From a virus: a stretch of 30,322 bases of DNA. Location: positions 1-30,322 of IMG/VR virus record IMGVR_UViG_3300047492_000267. One strand, written 5' to 3'. A program made the translations under genes and the position numbers. Below the pieces are notes generated by a model. The model made no database searches, had not been told where the DNA came from, and was given only the letters and a program-made list of their open reading frames with translations. The first letter of the stretch is position 1. Each line of letters starts with the position of its first letter. This document shows, in pieces, positions 6,340 through 15,200 of this stretch.

Positions 6340-7868
6340 AAAGGACTCCCTTTGGTTCGTTGAGTCTGTGTATCAAAAGGCGCATCTTGTTTATCGTAAT
6401 TAGGGATGCGCCAGCAACGGATAGTTCTATTTTTGATGAACATCGATGTGGGCTCACCACCAATGTCTCGCAGCCGCTGTGCCATGCGTGGTGGCGTAAG
6501 GCCAAAGAAGTTATTGCGTTTAAGATGTGACTCAAGATCCTTGAGCCGGAAATACGTCATCCCCTCTTCTTCGGACCGCCACGGTCTGCCCATGATAATT
6601 TCATCGCGATCAAGGGCCTCTTGCATGTGCGTAGTGAACTCTTCCAATAGATCAAAGAATTTGCCCGTGGTCCGCGCATCTTCAGGCGCTTCCGTGATTT
6701 GTTCTGTTTCAACCATTTCCTTAAGCAATGCATTGAGCATTTGCTCCCAATCTTGCTTACGCAGGGTTGGTGGAAGGATGTTGACTTTCTCTACACAGGC
6801 TTTTTGAAAAAGCGACTGTGTGTACAGGCTTTCAGTGTCTAGTTCAATGCGTTTGCCATTGATATCTAAAAACCAAAGCGGCGGCTCTGAGGTGTATTTG
6901 GACAGCGATGCAATCTGAGGAGCATCTGGCCCGTGAGCCCCGATCCCATACTTACGCGTCCTACACAGACCGCTGTTACAAAAACTGTTGATGGGGGCAT
7001 CTTTGCACTTATAAAGGTAGTCCTTTTTGATGAGCTGCTTGATAATGATTTGCAGTTCATTGTTGCCAAGCGGTGGCGATACATATTTCAAGTTGTACTC
7101 CGCCATCTTGTCTTGCCAGTTCGTCGGGTTAGCTTTTTTTAGGTAGACCCCGATGTTGAAGAGTGCGTTGTTTCTTGTTCCTTCAGGAACGCCTTGCGCA
7201 CAGATGGCTTGCAAGCACGGAGGACCGTCCTTAATTGGGCTTTCAACTTGCTTAGGCCCCTCAGGCATGGATAAAGGCACATCCTGAGCAAACTGCGCAT
7301 GCAGCGCATAAAATTGCTCCAGCGAGGCCGCCGAACCATCTTGATTAAAAGCATAACGAAGTGTTGCATCGCCAGCAAAGTAGGGTAGGTTTAAGAAGTT
7401 CCCTGTATCGCCGCGATCAACGAGTATCTCGGCCTGTTTAGGGAAGATTTCACGACCTGCTTCACCAAGCAGTGCAGCGGCCGTACGAAGATATTGTTGG
7501 AAATCGCGTGCAGGTGCTGGCGTTTTCGTAAACAAGAAAACATGCGCACCGCCTGATTTAGATCGGCAGACAACTAATGGAAGTTTGAGCCTTGCGATTT
7601 TTTCCACCAAGCCCTTGTGGTCCAGTGGATACTGATCAATGTCAATGCAGCCCCAGATACAACTGTGATCAGAGCGAATAGGAATAATACCCAGGGAAGG
7701 CTCAACACCATTAAGATGCTTGACCCAAAGCTCATCCACCGGGGGTTGCCGAACAACAACCGCTTTACCTGATTGCTTGCCGTCATCTCGGGTTTTTTCA
7801 ATTTTGTAAGTTCCATAGGCGATATCAAGACCCTCAAATATCGCACGGAAACGAGTGATGTCAGTCAT
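6336..7868 (-). CDS. Archaeo-eukaryotic-type primase (AEP), TOTE-like
   Basis: This ORF encodes 510 aa. The catalytic pattern of AEP primases is visible: hydrophobic strand with D76-x-D78 (CIDID), S-G-G-A-H (H109), then F-P-K-Q (142-145) and G-N-F-L-N-L-P-Y (156-163). The last two are typical of the primase domain described in TOTE conflict systems and many phages. A second region has a PriCT-like helical part (residues ~220-285) and a cysteine cluster C289, C298, C303 followed by R-T-R-K-Y-G, probably zinc-binding. The C-terminal ~190 residues carry no Walker motif, so no helicase is fused. It starts at ATG 7868. It would synthesise primers for the PolA downstream. Confidence 0.9.
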   Translation of the reverse strand: MTDITRFRAIFEGLDIAYGTYKIEKTRDDGKQSGKAVVVRQPPVDELWVKHLNGVEPSLGIIPIRSDHSCIWGCIDIDQYPLDHKGLVEKIARLKLPLVVCRSKSGGAHVFLFTKTPAPARDFQQYLRTAAALLGEAGREIFPKQAEILVDRGDTGNFLNLPYFAGDATLRYAFNQDGSAASLEQFYALHAQFAQDVPLSMPEGPKQVESPIKDGPPCLQAICAQGVPEGTRNNALFNIGVYLKKANPTNWQDKMAEYNLKYVSPPLGNNELQIIIKQLIKKDYLYKCKDAPINSFCNSGLCRTRKYGIGAHGPDAPQIASLSKYTSEPPLWFLDINGKRIELDTESLYTQSLFQKACVEKVNILPPTLRKQDWEQMLNALLKEMVETEQITEAPEDARTTGKFFDLLEEFTTHMQEALDRDEIIMGRPWRSEEEGMTYFRLKDLESHLKRNNFFGLTPPRMAQRLRDIGGEPTSMFIKNRTIRCWRIPNYDKQDAPFDTQTQRTKGSPF

Positions 7869-7881
7869 TCTGGTTTTCTCG

Positions 7882-7899
7882 GTCAGTGGGGCTACTGAC
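7882..7899 (-). other. Hairpin in the 58-bp gap before the primase gene
   Basis: GTCAGT at 7882-7887 and ACTGAC at 7894-7899 form a perfect 6-bp stem around a 6-base loop, in the only sizeable non-coding gap of the leftward replication operon. No T-tract follows on the minus strand, so it is not a standard terminator. It could be an RNA-processing or mRNA-stabilising site that sets primase levels below those of the upstream binding protein. It could also be chance. Confidence 0.3.
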
Positions 7900-7926
7900 G
7901 ATACACGCGTTCGCCCCGAAGCTCAA

Positions 7927-8697
7927 TCAAAAGGGTGCTGCACCGTCAGATGCTTCAGCGCCTTCGCCTTCATGCTTTACCTTAATTTCACCGGCACTGA
8001 TTTGTCCAGCAAAAGCTTTGGCAGCAACGTAAAGGTGTTTGTCTTCAACAGGACCGATACGCTCCACTTCCCAACCAAACCACTTACCTTTGTCATTACT
8101 TTCGGCTTGGGTAGTAAGACGGTAGAGTTGTGAATACATCGGGGGCGTGAAAGGACCGTTACTTCCCATCATCTTGACTGACATCATCATGCTGTTCCAC
8201 TTCCTGGATTTCTTCAGTTGTGTGGATTTCATGGTGATCAGCGCCGGGGACCACGAACCGTCGTCCTCAATCACCATCACATAATGATTAGCAGTGTTTT
8301 CAATGTAGTTGCCGTTATCCAGGTAATCCTTGTTTTCACCGGGAACGCGATGCGTGCGGCTCAAAACATCAGAGGTTGCTGGATAGATATTGATCGGGGC
8401 TCCCGATCCACTGCCACGAGGTGCCCATTCAATATATTGGCGGACATATGCGCAGGGAACAACCTCAATACCTGCTTTGCCATCGTAAAGTTTTCCCGAT
8501 ACAGAATTCAAAACTTTCCCTGGCATTGCACCATCCATCACGCCAACTTCAGGCGAGGTGTTGGTTAAAAGGCGCAAGAAGGGAAGTGCAAAGTCTTCCT
8601 GGCTCATGCCATCAAAACCATGGTGGGCATCGCCCTCAAAGTCCGTCATTAAAGCTAACGCGAGGCTTGCTTCGCTTTTCTTTGTTACTGCATTCAT
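7927..8697 (-). CDS. Putative single-stranded DNA-binding protein
   Basis: This ORF encodes 256 aa from ATG 8697, preceded by AAAGGAAAA; the open frame extends to 8778 but without a comparable start. The C-terminus ends E-G-E-G-A-E-A-S-D-G-A-A-P-F, an acidic tail with a final phenylalanine, like the partner-binding tails of T7 gp2.5 and bacterial SSB. The core is beta-rich with several aromatic and lysine positions. Position just upstream of the primase fits an SSB expressed at high level. I see no specific family signature beyond the tail and context, so another recombination or replication accessory role is possible. Confidence 0.55.
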   Translation of the reverse strand: MNAVTKKSEASLALALMTDFEGDAHHGFDGMSQEDFALPFLRLLTNTSPEVGVMDGAMPGKVLNSVSGKLYDGKAGIEVVPCAYVRQYIEWAPRGSGSGAPINIYPATSDVLSRTHRVPGENKDYLDNGNYIENTANHYVMVIEDDGSWSPALITMKSTQLKKSRKWNSMMMSVKMMGSNGPFTPPMYSQLYRLTTQAESNDKGKWFGWEVERIGPVEDKHLYVAAKAFAGQISAGEIKVKHEGEGAEASDGAAPF

Positions 8698-8710
8698 GAT
8701 TCGTTTTCCT

Positions 8711-9268
8711 TTAAACTGATTTAATGGATGCTTTTTGGCCAATGTAAGCACCAAAAAGTTCTGTGGGGAACTCAACACCTTGTTCCACCATTTCCCGAAC
8801 CCAAGCTTTCAACGTCTGGGGTTCGACCTTTTGCGCTTGCTCAACTGGAAAGCCTTGCGAGCGCAATTGGGCTAGTAGGTCCTCGCACAAACGGTCCTCA
8901 TTACGACCGAAGCGAACGGACACTGTATTCTTGATGATGTCATCATAGCCATGCTGACGCAGCCACTCAAAAGCCTGCGCACGGTTTTCCTCCTTGATAC
9001 TGGCTGAGTAAAACGGTTTGACATCAACGGTACTGCCATCGGCCATCTTGAACGATTTCATGCCCAGTTCAGCAAGCATGCCGGGAATGGTTTCCTCAAG
9101 CAGTTTGCGGTATTGGCTTTTACGTTCATCAACGATGTCCTCAAGATCCTTGATTTCTTTCTCAAGTTCCTTGGCGCGTTTAGCAAGTGCCCCAATGCTG
9201 GATAGGTCCTCATTCTTGACCTGCAACGCACCTGCATCTTCCTCAAACAGATTGGTCATATTACTCAT
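8711..9268 (-). CDS. Coiled-coil phage replication-region protein
   Basis: This ORF encodes 185 aa from ATG 9268, with a strong AAAGGAG site. Residues ~25-60 form a heptad-like coiled coil (L-A-K-R-A-K-E-L-E-K-E-I-K-D-L-E). A beta segment F-K-M-A-D-G-S-T-V-D-V-K and a helical C-terminal part follow. I recall similar small coiled-coil proteins next to SSB and PolA genes in environmental phages, usually listed as a domain of unknown function. It may be a replisome scaffold or loader, but that is inference. It overlaps the upstream gene by 8 nt. Confidence 0.7.
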   Translation of the reverse strand: MSNMTNLFEEDAGALQVKNEDLSSIGALAKRAKELEKEIKDLEDIVDERKSQYRKLLEETIPGMLAELGMKSFKMADGSTVDVKPFYSASIKEENRAQAFEWLRQHGYDDIIKNTVSVRFGRNEDRLCEDLLAQLRSQGFPVEQAQKVEPQTLKAWVREMVEQGVEFPTELFGAYIGQKASIKSV

Positions 9269-9590
9269 CTCTTTCTCCTTTCTCGGTCACATCAATATGG
9301 ATGGGGATGTAAAGCTTTTCGCGTCGGTCCCACTTCAGAACCGAATACTTGCCTGCGTTGAGATAGGCTACTATGGCACAGGCCAAACCAATAGCAGCGG
9401 GATCGCCCGTCAACAGCAAAAAGTCTTCTTTGTTGAACAGAGCCAGTTTACGACGCAGCATCCTAACCGCTGGAGCGGTGGAAAAAGCGATCTGGAAGTT
9501 CGACGGCAAAAGAATTTTGATGTCGCCAAAGCGCATAGCGGGTGAGATGTCATGATTAAACATCTCCTGAACAACGTATACGTTCGACAA
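9261..9590 (-). CDS. 109-aa phage protein, first gene of the leftward replication operon
   Basis: The start is TTG 9590, chosen because AAAGGAG lies seven bases upstream on the minus strand, identical to the site of the next gene; the next in-frame ATG would drop nine residues and lacks an RBS. The product has a hydrophobic patch G-D-P-A-A-I-G-L-A-C-A-I-V-A-Y and a C-terminal W-D-R-R-E-K-L-Y-I-P-I. No catalytic motif is seen. As the promoter-proximal gene it may be an early regulator or replication accessory protein. The function is unknown. Confidence 0.68.
   Translation of the reverse strand: MSNVYVVQEMFNHDISPAMRFGDIKILLPSNFQIAFSTAPAVRMLRRKLALFNKEDFLLLTGDPAAIGLACAIVAYLNAGKYSVLKWDRREKLYIPIHIDVTEKGERDE
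9271..9284 (-). promoter_or_regulatory. Ribosome-binding site, identical 14-nt copy shared with the operon's first gene
   Basis: On the minus strand this reads GAGAAAGGAGAAAG directly before ATG 9268. The same 14 bases occur at 9594-9607 before the TTG start at 9590. Two exact copies of a strong Shine-Dalgarno leader on consecutive genes decide both starts. Confidence 0.7.
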
Positions 9591-9666
9591 TTACTTTCTC
9601 CTTTCTCAAAACGTAACGATAGTGTACAATATATTTTCAGGATGTCAAACAGAAAGGAAGAAAGTG
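9591..9666. promoter_or_regulatory. Divergent promoter region between the replication operon and the SNF2/nuclease operon
   Basis: This 76-bp gap separates the leftward TTG start (9590) from the rightward ATG (9667). It holds the leftward RBS (9594-9607), the rightward RBS AGAAAGGAAG (9651-9660) and an AT-rich centre. TACAAT at 9625-9630 is a possible rightward -10, and a TGTACA palindrome overlaps it. I cannot find a convincing -35 on either strand, so a phage-specific or activator-dependent promoter is possible. Confidence 0.5.
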
Positions 9667-11130
9667 ATGGAAGAAGCAACGTTCTTAGCCAAGTACCCCT
9701 TTAAAAATAAGCCCTTTGTGCATCAAAGCGCTTATCTTCAGCGCTTTTGGAAGGAGCCCACAGTAGCTTTATTTGCCGAGATGGGAACGGGCAAGAGCTA
9801 CATGCTGATTAACAATCTTGCCATGCTATATGACCGAGGCGCGATTGATTCAGCCTTGATCATTGCTCCTAAAGGGGTGTACCGAAATTGGTATATCAGC
9901 GAGTTCCCTAAGCATATGCCGGATCATGTTCCGTGTTCTATAGCTTGTTGGTCACCTAATCCACGCAAGGCAGAACAGCAGCAGATGGACAACATGCTTG
10001 CCGAGGTTGACAGGCTTCGTATTTTAATTATGAATATTGAAGCATTCAGCACGGAGAAGGGTGTTACGTTTGCAAGAACGTTCCTAAGAATCACACAGTC
10101 ATGCTTCATGGCGGTTGATGAAAGTACTACGATCAAAACGCCTTCTGCCAAGCGGACTAAAAGCATTGTCAAAGTGGGCCGTGAAGCGCGGTTCAGGCGC
10201 ATTGCCACCGGTTCCCCCGTCACTAAATCCCCACTGGATCTTTACGCGCAGTGCGAATTTCTTGATTCATCCTGTCTGGGTATCCCAAGCTACTATGCTT
10301 TTCAAGCACGGTACGCGATTCAGGTTGAACGACGCTTACCCACGCACACATTCAAACAGACTGTTGGTTATCGCAACCTGGATGAATTAAAACAAAAGTT
10401 AGATCGTTTTTCTTTCCGAGTAACCAAGGATGAATGCTTAGATCTTCCTGATAAAGTTTATACACGTCGTGATGTGGAGTTAACACCTGATCAAAAGAAG
10501 TACTATGATCAGATGAAGCTGATGGCGTTGTCCATGTTTGATGATGGCAGCATCATGAGTACCAATAATGCATTGACTCAGCTTATGCGGTTGCATCAGA
10601 TATGCTGTGGCCACATTAAGCTTGACGATGGCAGGCAGGAGGACATCCCCAGCAATCGAATTGAAGAACTCAAAGCAGTGCTGGCAGAGTCCTCAGGCAA
10701 GGTCATCATTTGGGCCACCTACCGACGTGACATTGAAAACATCAAGCTTGCCTTGCAAAAAGATTACGGCATGACTTCCGTGGCTACCTACTTTGGTGAC
10801 ACCGAAGCAGAGGATAGGCAGAACATCGTCACACAGTTTCAAGATCCTCATTCCGACTTGCGATTCTTCGTCGGTAATCCACGCACAGGGGGTTATGGGC
10901 TGACGTTGACTGCTGCAAATCTTGTGGTTTACTACTCCAATAGTTTTGATTTGGAAGTGCGGCTGCAATCCGAGGACCGCGCTCATCGCATCGGGCAGAC
11001 CAGCAAAGTAACCTATGTGGATTTGATTTCCACAGGAACGGTGGATGAGCATATCGTCAAAGCACTTCGCAACAAGATTGATATAGCAAGCCAAGTGCTT
11101 GGTGAACAACTTAAAGAATGGCTCATCTAA
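9667..11130 (+). CDS. SNF2-family helicase/ATPase
   Basis: This ORF encodes 487 aa from ATG 9667, which has AGGAAGAAAG upstream; the open frame to 9622 has no RBS. The motifs are Walker A E-M-G-T-G-K-S (38-44), I-I-A-P-K-G (Ia), D-E-S-T (151-154), T-G-S-P (181-184), T-G-G-Y-G-L-T-L-T (V) and Q-S-E-D-R-A-H-R-I-G-Q (VI, ending at 444). This is the Swi2/Snf2 translocase pattern in a compact phage form without accessory domains. It is expressed apart from the main replication operon, together with a nuclease. Likely roles are branched-DNA remodelling, recombination-dependent replication or clearing bound proteins; which one is not shown by the sequence. Confidence 0.95.
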   Translation: MEEATFLAKYPFKNKPFVHQSAYLQRFWKEPTVALFAEMGTGKSYMLINNLAMLYDRGAIDSALIIAPKGVYRNWYISEFPKHMPDHVPCSIACWSPNPRKAEQQQMDNMLAEVDRLRILIMNIEAFSTEKGVTFARTFLRITQSCFMAVDESTTIKTPSAKRTKSIVKVGREARFRRIATGSPVTKSPLDLYAQCEFLDSSCLGIPSYYAFQARYAIQVERRLPTHTFKQTVGYRNLDELKQKLDRFSFRVTKDECLDLPDKVYTRRDVELTPDQKKYYDQMKLMALSMFDDGSIMSTNNALTQLMRLHQICCGHIKLDDGRQEDIPSNRIEELKAVLAESSGKVIIWATYRRDIENIKLALQKDYGMTSVATYFGDTEAEDRQNIVTQFQDPHSDLRFFVGNPRTGGYGLTLTAANLVVYYSNSFDLEVRLQSEDRAHRIGQTSKVTYVDLISTGTVDEHIVKALRNKIDIASQVLGEQLKEWLI

Positions 11131-11870
11131 TGCAACTCATCCCTATCCGCCGCAAATATGTCTACCAATCCATGCGCCGATTGGATAGTGATCTTGGCCG
11201 TGTCTACAGCATCAATGATCATGTGCTACCCAGTGTCACAAGTATCCTATCGGATACAAAAGACAAGACTGAACTCAATGCGTGGGCCGCGCGCGTTGGT
11301 CAGGATGAAGCGAATCGTATTAAGCAAGACGCTGCAACCGTGGGTACGCATATGCATAGCGTTGTTGAGCGGTTGCTGTTAAATCGGGATCTATCGGTTC
11401 CACGATCATGGCTCGCGGTCCGTGGTTATGCCATGGGATACCGTTTAATTGAGCATTTCTTCCCACGAGTCCAGGAGGTATGGGGGTCAGAAGTTCCTCT
11501 TTACTACCCAAGTAAGTATGCAGGGACCTGTGATTGCGTAGGCATTTTTGACAACAATCCATCCATCATTGACTTTAAACAGACCAACAAACCGAAACAA
11601 CGCAAGTGGATTGATGATTATTTCTTGCAACTTGCGGCCTATGCCTTGGCCCACGATACGGTACACGGCAGCAAAATTGATCATGGCGTGATCATGATGA
11701 TCAGCCAAGGGATGGAGATACAGGAATTTGTCACTTGCGGTCGCGAGTTTGACGAATACAAGGACCGATGGTTGCGTCGTGTTGAAGCTTACGAGGCAAA
11801 AAAATCGGGGTCCATTGCGGACCCCGAAAATATCTCACAACCAAAGGAGACTACAGGGAAGCAGTCCTAA
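11118..11870 (+). CDS. PD-(D/E)XK nuclease, RecB/Cas4-like exonuclease
   Basis: This ORF encodes 250 aa from ATG 11118; an equally plausible ATG at 11130 sits in a TAATG overlap with the helicase stop and would give 246 aa. The visible core is G-T-H-M-H-S-V-V-E (76-84), G-T-C-D-C-V-G with D139, I-I-D-F-K with D152 and K154, and Q171-L-A-A-Y175, the order of RecB-type nuclease motifs. No cysteine set for an iron-sulfur cluster as in Cas4 is apparent. Co-transcription with the SNF2 gene suggests a helicase-nuclease pair for end processing or host-DNA breakdown. Its last codons contain the late-operon terminator on the other strand. Confidence 0.92.
   Translation: MAHLMQLIPIRRKYVYQSMRRLDSDLGRVYSINDHVLPSVTSILSDTKDKTELNAWAARVGQDEANRIKQDAATVGTHMHSVVERLLLNRDLSVPRSWLAVRGYAMGYRLIEHFFPRVQEVWGSEVPLYYPSKYAGTCDCVGIFDNNPSIIDFKQTNKPKQRKWIDDYFLQLAAYALAHDTVHGSKIDHGVIMMISQGMEIQEFVTCGREFDEYKDRWLRRVEAYEAKKSGSIADPENISQPKETTGKQS
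11798..11827 (-). terminator. Intrinsic terminator of the leftward late operon, inside the convergent nuclease gene
   Basis: TCGGGGTCC (11805-11813) and GGACCCCGA (11819-11827) form a perfect 9-bp, mostly G-C stem with a 5-base loop. On the minus strand the stem is followed at once by seven T (A7 at 11798-11804 on the plus strand). The minus-strand gene before it ends at 11876, about 50 bases upstream of the hairpin. On the plus strand only AAAA follows, so the site works leftward. Confidence 0.88.
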
Positions 11871-11875
11871 GTATA

Positions 11876-12106
11876 TTACCTGTATTTTGCTGTTTTGGCA
11901 GCAATTTTCTTGGGCTGTTTAACGAATTGTTTACCTGCACGATTGCCTGCAGCCTTGGCTCGGTTAGTGGCAGCTTTTTCTCCCGGGCTAAGGGATTCCC
12001 ACGCGGCTTCAGGAAGGTAGCGCAGCTTTCCCTTGGAAGGTTTTCCGCTAGAAGTTTTCCACTTTTGAGCAGTCCAATCTCTCAAAGATTGCTGTGGATC
12101 TTTCAT
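11876..12106 (-). CDS. Small basic protein, DUF5872-like
   Basis: This ORF encodes 76 aa from ATG 12106, overlapping the preceding 59-aa gene by 4 nt. It is lysine-rich, with elements R-D-W-T-A-Q-K-W-K-T, S-G-K-P-S, R-Y-L-P-E-A-A-W and an end F-V-K-Q-P-K-K-I-A-A-K-T-A-K-Y-R. I recognise this order from a widespread small family in phages and large DNA viruses (DUF5872, from memory). It is the last gene of the late operon, just before the terminator. The basic character suggests nucleic-acid binding or packaging with the genome; the function is not established. Confidence 0.75.
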   Translation of the reverse strand: MKDPQQSLRDWTAQKWKTSSGKPSKGKLRYLPEAAWESLSPGEKAATNRAKAAGNRAGKQFVKQPKKIAAKTAKYR

Positions 12107-12282
12107 GATTTGTATCCACCACCCTTAGCTTTGTACTCCCGCGCAAGCATTTGTGCTTTGCGCGCGGACCATTCCCCAGGATCACCGCCCTTGGTGCCTG
12201 CTTTGATCTTGTTGAACAAAGCTTTACGCATACCGGGTTTGGTATAAACCTTGGCTTGATTGACTTTGGATTTTGTTGCCAT
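12103..12282 (-). CDS. 59-aa basic protein paired with the DUF5872-like gene
   Basis: This short ORF has ATG at 12280-12282 and ends with TGA at 12103-12105, overlapping the next start (ATGA). The product has ten or more Lys/Arg residues and the segments K-A-G-T-K-G-G-D-P-G-E-W-S-A-R-K-A-Q and Y-K-A-K-G-G-G-Y-K. I recall the G-G-D-P-G-x-W-S-A-R-K-A-Q pattern as common in short phage proteins. It begins two bases after the stop of the 1109-aa gene, so it is in the same operon. It may act with its neighbour on DNA or in the virion; this is inference. Confidence 0.75.
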   Translation of the reverse strand: MATKSKVNQAKVYTKPGMRKALFNKIKAGTKGGDPGEWSARKAQMLAREYKAKGGGYKS

Positions 12283-12284
12283 AC

Positions 12285-15200
12285 CTACCTCACTGGTTGA
12301 CCTTGTTGAATCTGTGTTTGCCGTGCCTGCAACAATGCACTGATGGGGTCGTTAGGGAATAGTGCCGGATACATGAGATTGACCTGCGGAGGTCCTGCCT
12401 GTGTTGGAGCTACCGTTTCAGGCGCACGCAGATTTAATCCGCGTGTTGGCGGAGCAGGGGGAAGGGTTCGCAACATCTGGGCGGCTGAAGAAGGAACGCT
12501 AGGTACGTTGTCCTGAATGGTTTCATCCGCCTTTGCAAAATCAGCGATTTCCTGAGCCGTGGTCCGTGCAGCTTTAGGGACGTAAGCACTTGGTGAAATT
12601 CCAATCTTTTGCAACTGAGCGGCTACCTGTTTAGCTTGCTGGACAGTACCCACTTGCGTAATACGACGCGCAAATTCAGGATCTTCCAGCGCGCGGGTAA
12701 AGATCCGTTTGTAGACTTCGTTCTCAAGATTTCCTGCTAAACGAATCATCAGCGCCAATGCACCAGTTTCCGGAGCAATCCTGCCGACTGCCGCTTCACG
12801 GAAGGTTGTGGTTAAGTACTGGATACCAGAGCCAAAAAGACGTTTGATGGATTCATCCACCGATTCAAAGGCTGGGATTTGTCCCGTAACATCCGCAAAA
12901 GCATTTACTCTTCGTTGCAGATCGGCAAGCTTTTTAAGATCGTCTAAATGCTGTGTGTTCTCAAAGAGCACACGCAATGATTTTTCATTGTTGTCGATAA
13001 ACGTTTTGATAGCACCGCCGCCTCGAGCGCCCTCAACGGCTATGTCAAATACCGCACGGCGAAGCGCTCCCATTTGCTCGGGGTCTTTACCAAGTTGATT
13101 AACCAGCACGCGCATCGTGGCAGGATCGCGAAGCGCAGAATTCAGTATTTGCCTTGGATCAGCGTCGGTCCGTGCAGCTTTAGAAAGCAAACGATCAAGC
13201 TCGTTGTCTTGGGCGGTGACTCGGCGCTGTTCAATTTCACCCATCCGACGAACATAGTCATCAGCCAAGGTCACCTCATCACGGAACATCTGTTGAATGT
13301 TTGTAGGCAACGCTTCAACGATATTGCGATTCTTATCCAAAATGGTACGTATCTTCTTTGGATCAACTAACCCTTCTGCGGTCACAGCGCCTTTGCTGCG
13401 AAGCCAATCCAAAGCACCCTTTTGTAAAAGCTCTTCGCCAGCAGGAACACCTGCCAAAGCAACTTGTAAATCGCGAAGATTCTGAGCGTTGGAAAAAGCC
13501 GTCTGCAGCAGACGCTCATTTGGGAGCAAAAACTCTTCGCCCCCACGAACCTTTTTAGTCATAAGCAACGGCAGACTTCTTTCAAAACCTGCGCGGTAAT
13601 CATCAATCACCGCCTTCATGTTGCCGTACTCATTCCTGATCCGTGGAACGTGATCCAGGATCAATTTTTCAACATCACGAAACGTTGCGTTGCCTGCATC
13701 AAGGAATCGTTGCGCATCAGTAATGCGCACCCGACCACGATCCATGGCGGCGTTATAGCGTGCAAGCGAATCGTTGCGATAGCGAATGGCCGATTGCAGG
13801 TAATCCATCGCCTCAGGCAGATTTATATCAATTTTGGTATTAGCTTCCGCTAATCGCGCAGCATCTTCTGCCAAAGCTTTGGGGTTAATTTCAATAGCCC
13901 TACCCCCTGCGACGGGGATACGAACTTCACCCTCTGCACCTTTAAAGAGTTCACGAGCCTGGACTTTACGCTTAGGACCCTTGGCTCCAGCACCGCGAAT
14001 CGCGGCCATGACCTCGGATTTAAGCGATTTCATAAAGTCAGCATCTTGCAAGAGCGACGAACCTTCAAGTTGCTCACGCATCCGCTGATCAACCAGTTGA
14101 TCCATCATCTGCGCTTCCATGCGCTGACGCAGTGCAAGACGGCTATCGACAAAACCTTTCAGTAACGCAATAGGTGTGGGTAACGATAGACGACCGGTCG
14201 GGCGCTCGGGGGTATACTTTTGTATAAGCTTGATCGCTGCATCTTCCATGTCCTGCGACGGAAAAAGGGACTTACCTTCTTCACGTGTGGCCATTGGAAG
14301 TCCTTCAGGAGAAACAGCCTGACGCAGACCCATACGACGAAGGATTTGATTGCGCTGTTGGGCATCAATTTCCATCGTATTCATGAGCACGCCACGTAGC
14401 TCATTGTTTAGCTGATCAATATTCTGTGGGCCAAGACGCTCGGAAATGGCCATGACCTCAGCATCCGTCAGATCCTTTTGCTGGCGCAAAAGACTTTCAA
14501 ACAAAGCCTGACGCTCTGCCTGTGCCTGTTGAAAAGCTTCAACAATCGGTTTTCTTGCAGCCGGTGCAAAGCTATCAAACAAAGCATCCAATTTCTGCTG
14601 GTTTTCATTAATACGTGCTTTGGTAGCTTCAAGTTCTTTAGGACCAAGTTGCTCCAAGAGTTCTGCTTTACGGCGCACCAGCGGTGCGTACATAGACTGC
14701 TCGGCTGCATCAAACAAAAAGCCTGCCTGGGCTACGCGAGGGTCGGCCATCGCAGCTTGCAGTTGACGCAAAGCTTCTTGAGCCTCGGGGCTTTGATTGA
14801 TAGGCCCGAACACTTGTTCAAGTTTGCGCTCAGCGTTTTTAATAAATTGCTTAGGCAAAATATCAACAACAGGTAAACGAAAACCGCGCGGCAGACCTGC
14901 CAAAACTTCCTTTTCAATATCATCCAGACCACCGGATGCCGAGGCTATCTTGTTGCGTGCCCAACCAGCAGCCTGTACGGAGGGAAGCTTAGACACTGCC
15001 AAAGGAATGCCTAAAAAAGCTCCCATTGGCAACAATTCTTTGTAGAGTTGCTTGTTAGGATTCGCTTCGTCTACTTGTTCCTCAACCGCCTGACGAAGGC
15101 TTTCATAGCCTGCACCAAACGCAACGTCCACTGCCGCAGCGACAGCAGGACTTTTTTGAACCATGCTGATAGCATCATCTGCGATTCCTTTAAAAAGAGT

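Noticed and set aside
14478-14876. Plus-strand 132-codon open frame opposite the 1109-aa gene
   Set aside because: It is a shadow frame with composition set by the opposite strand, no good RBS and no family features.
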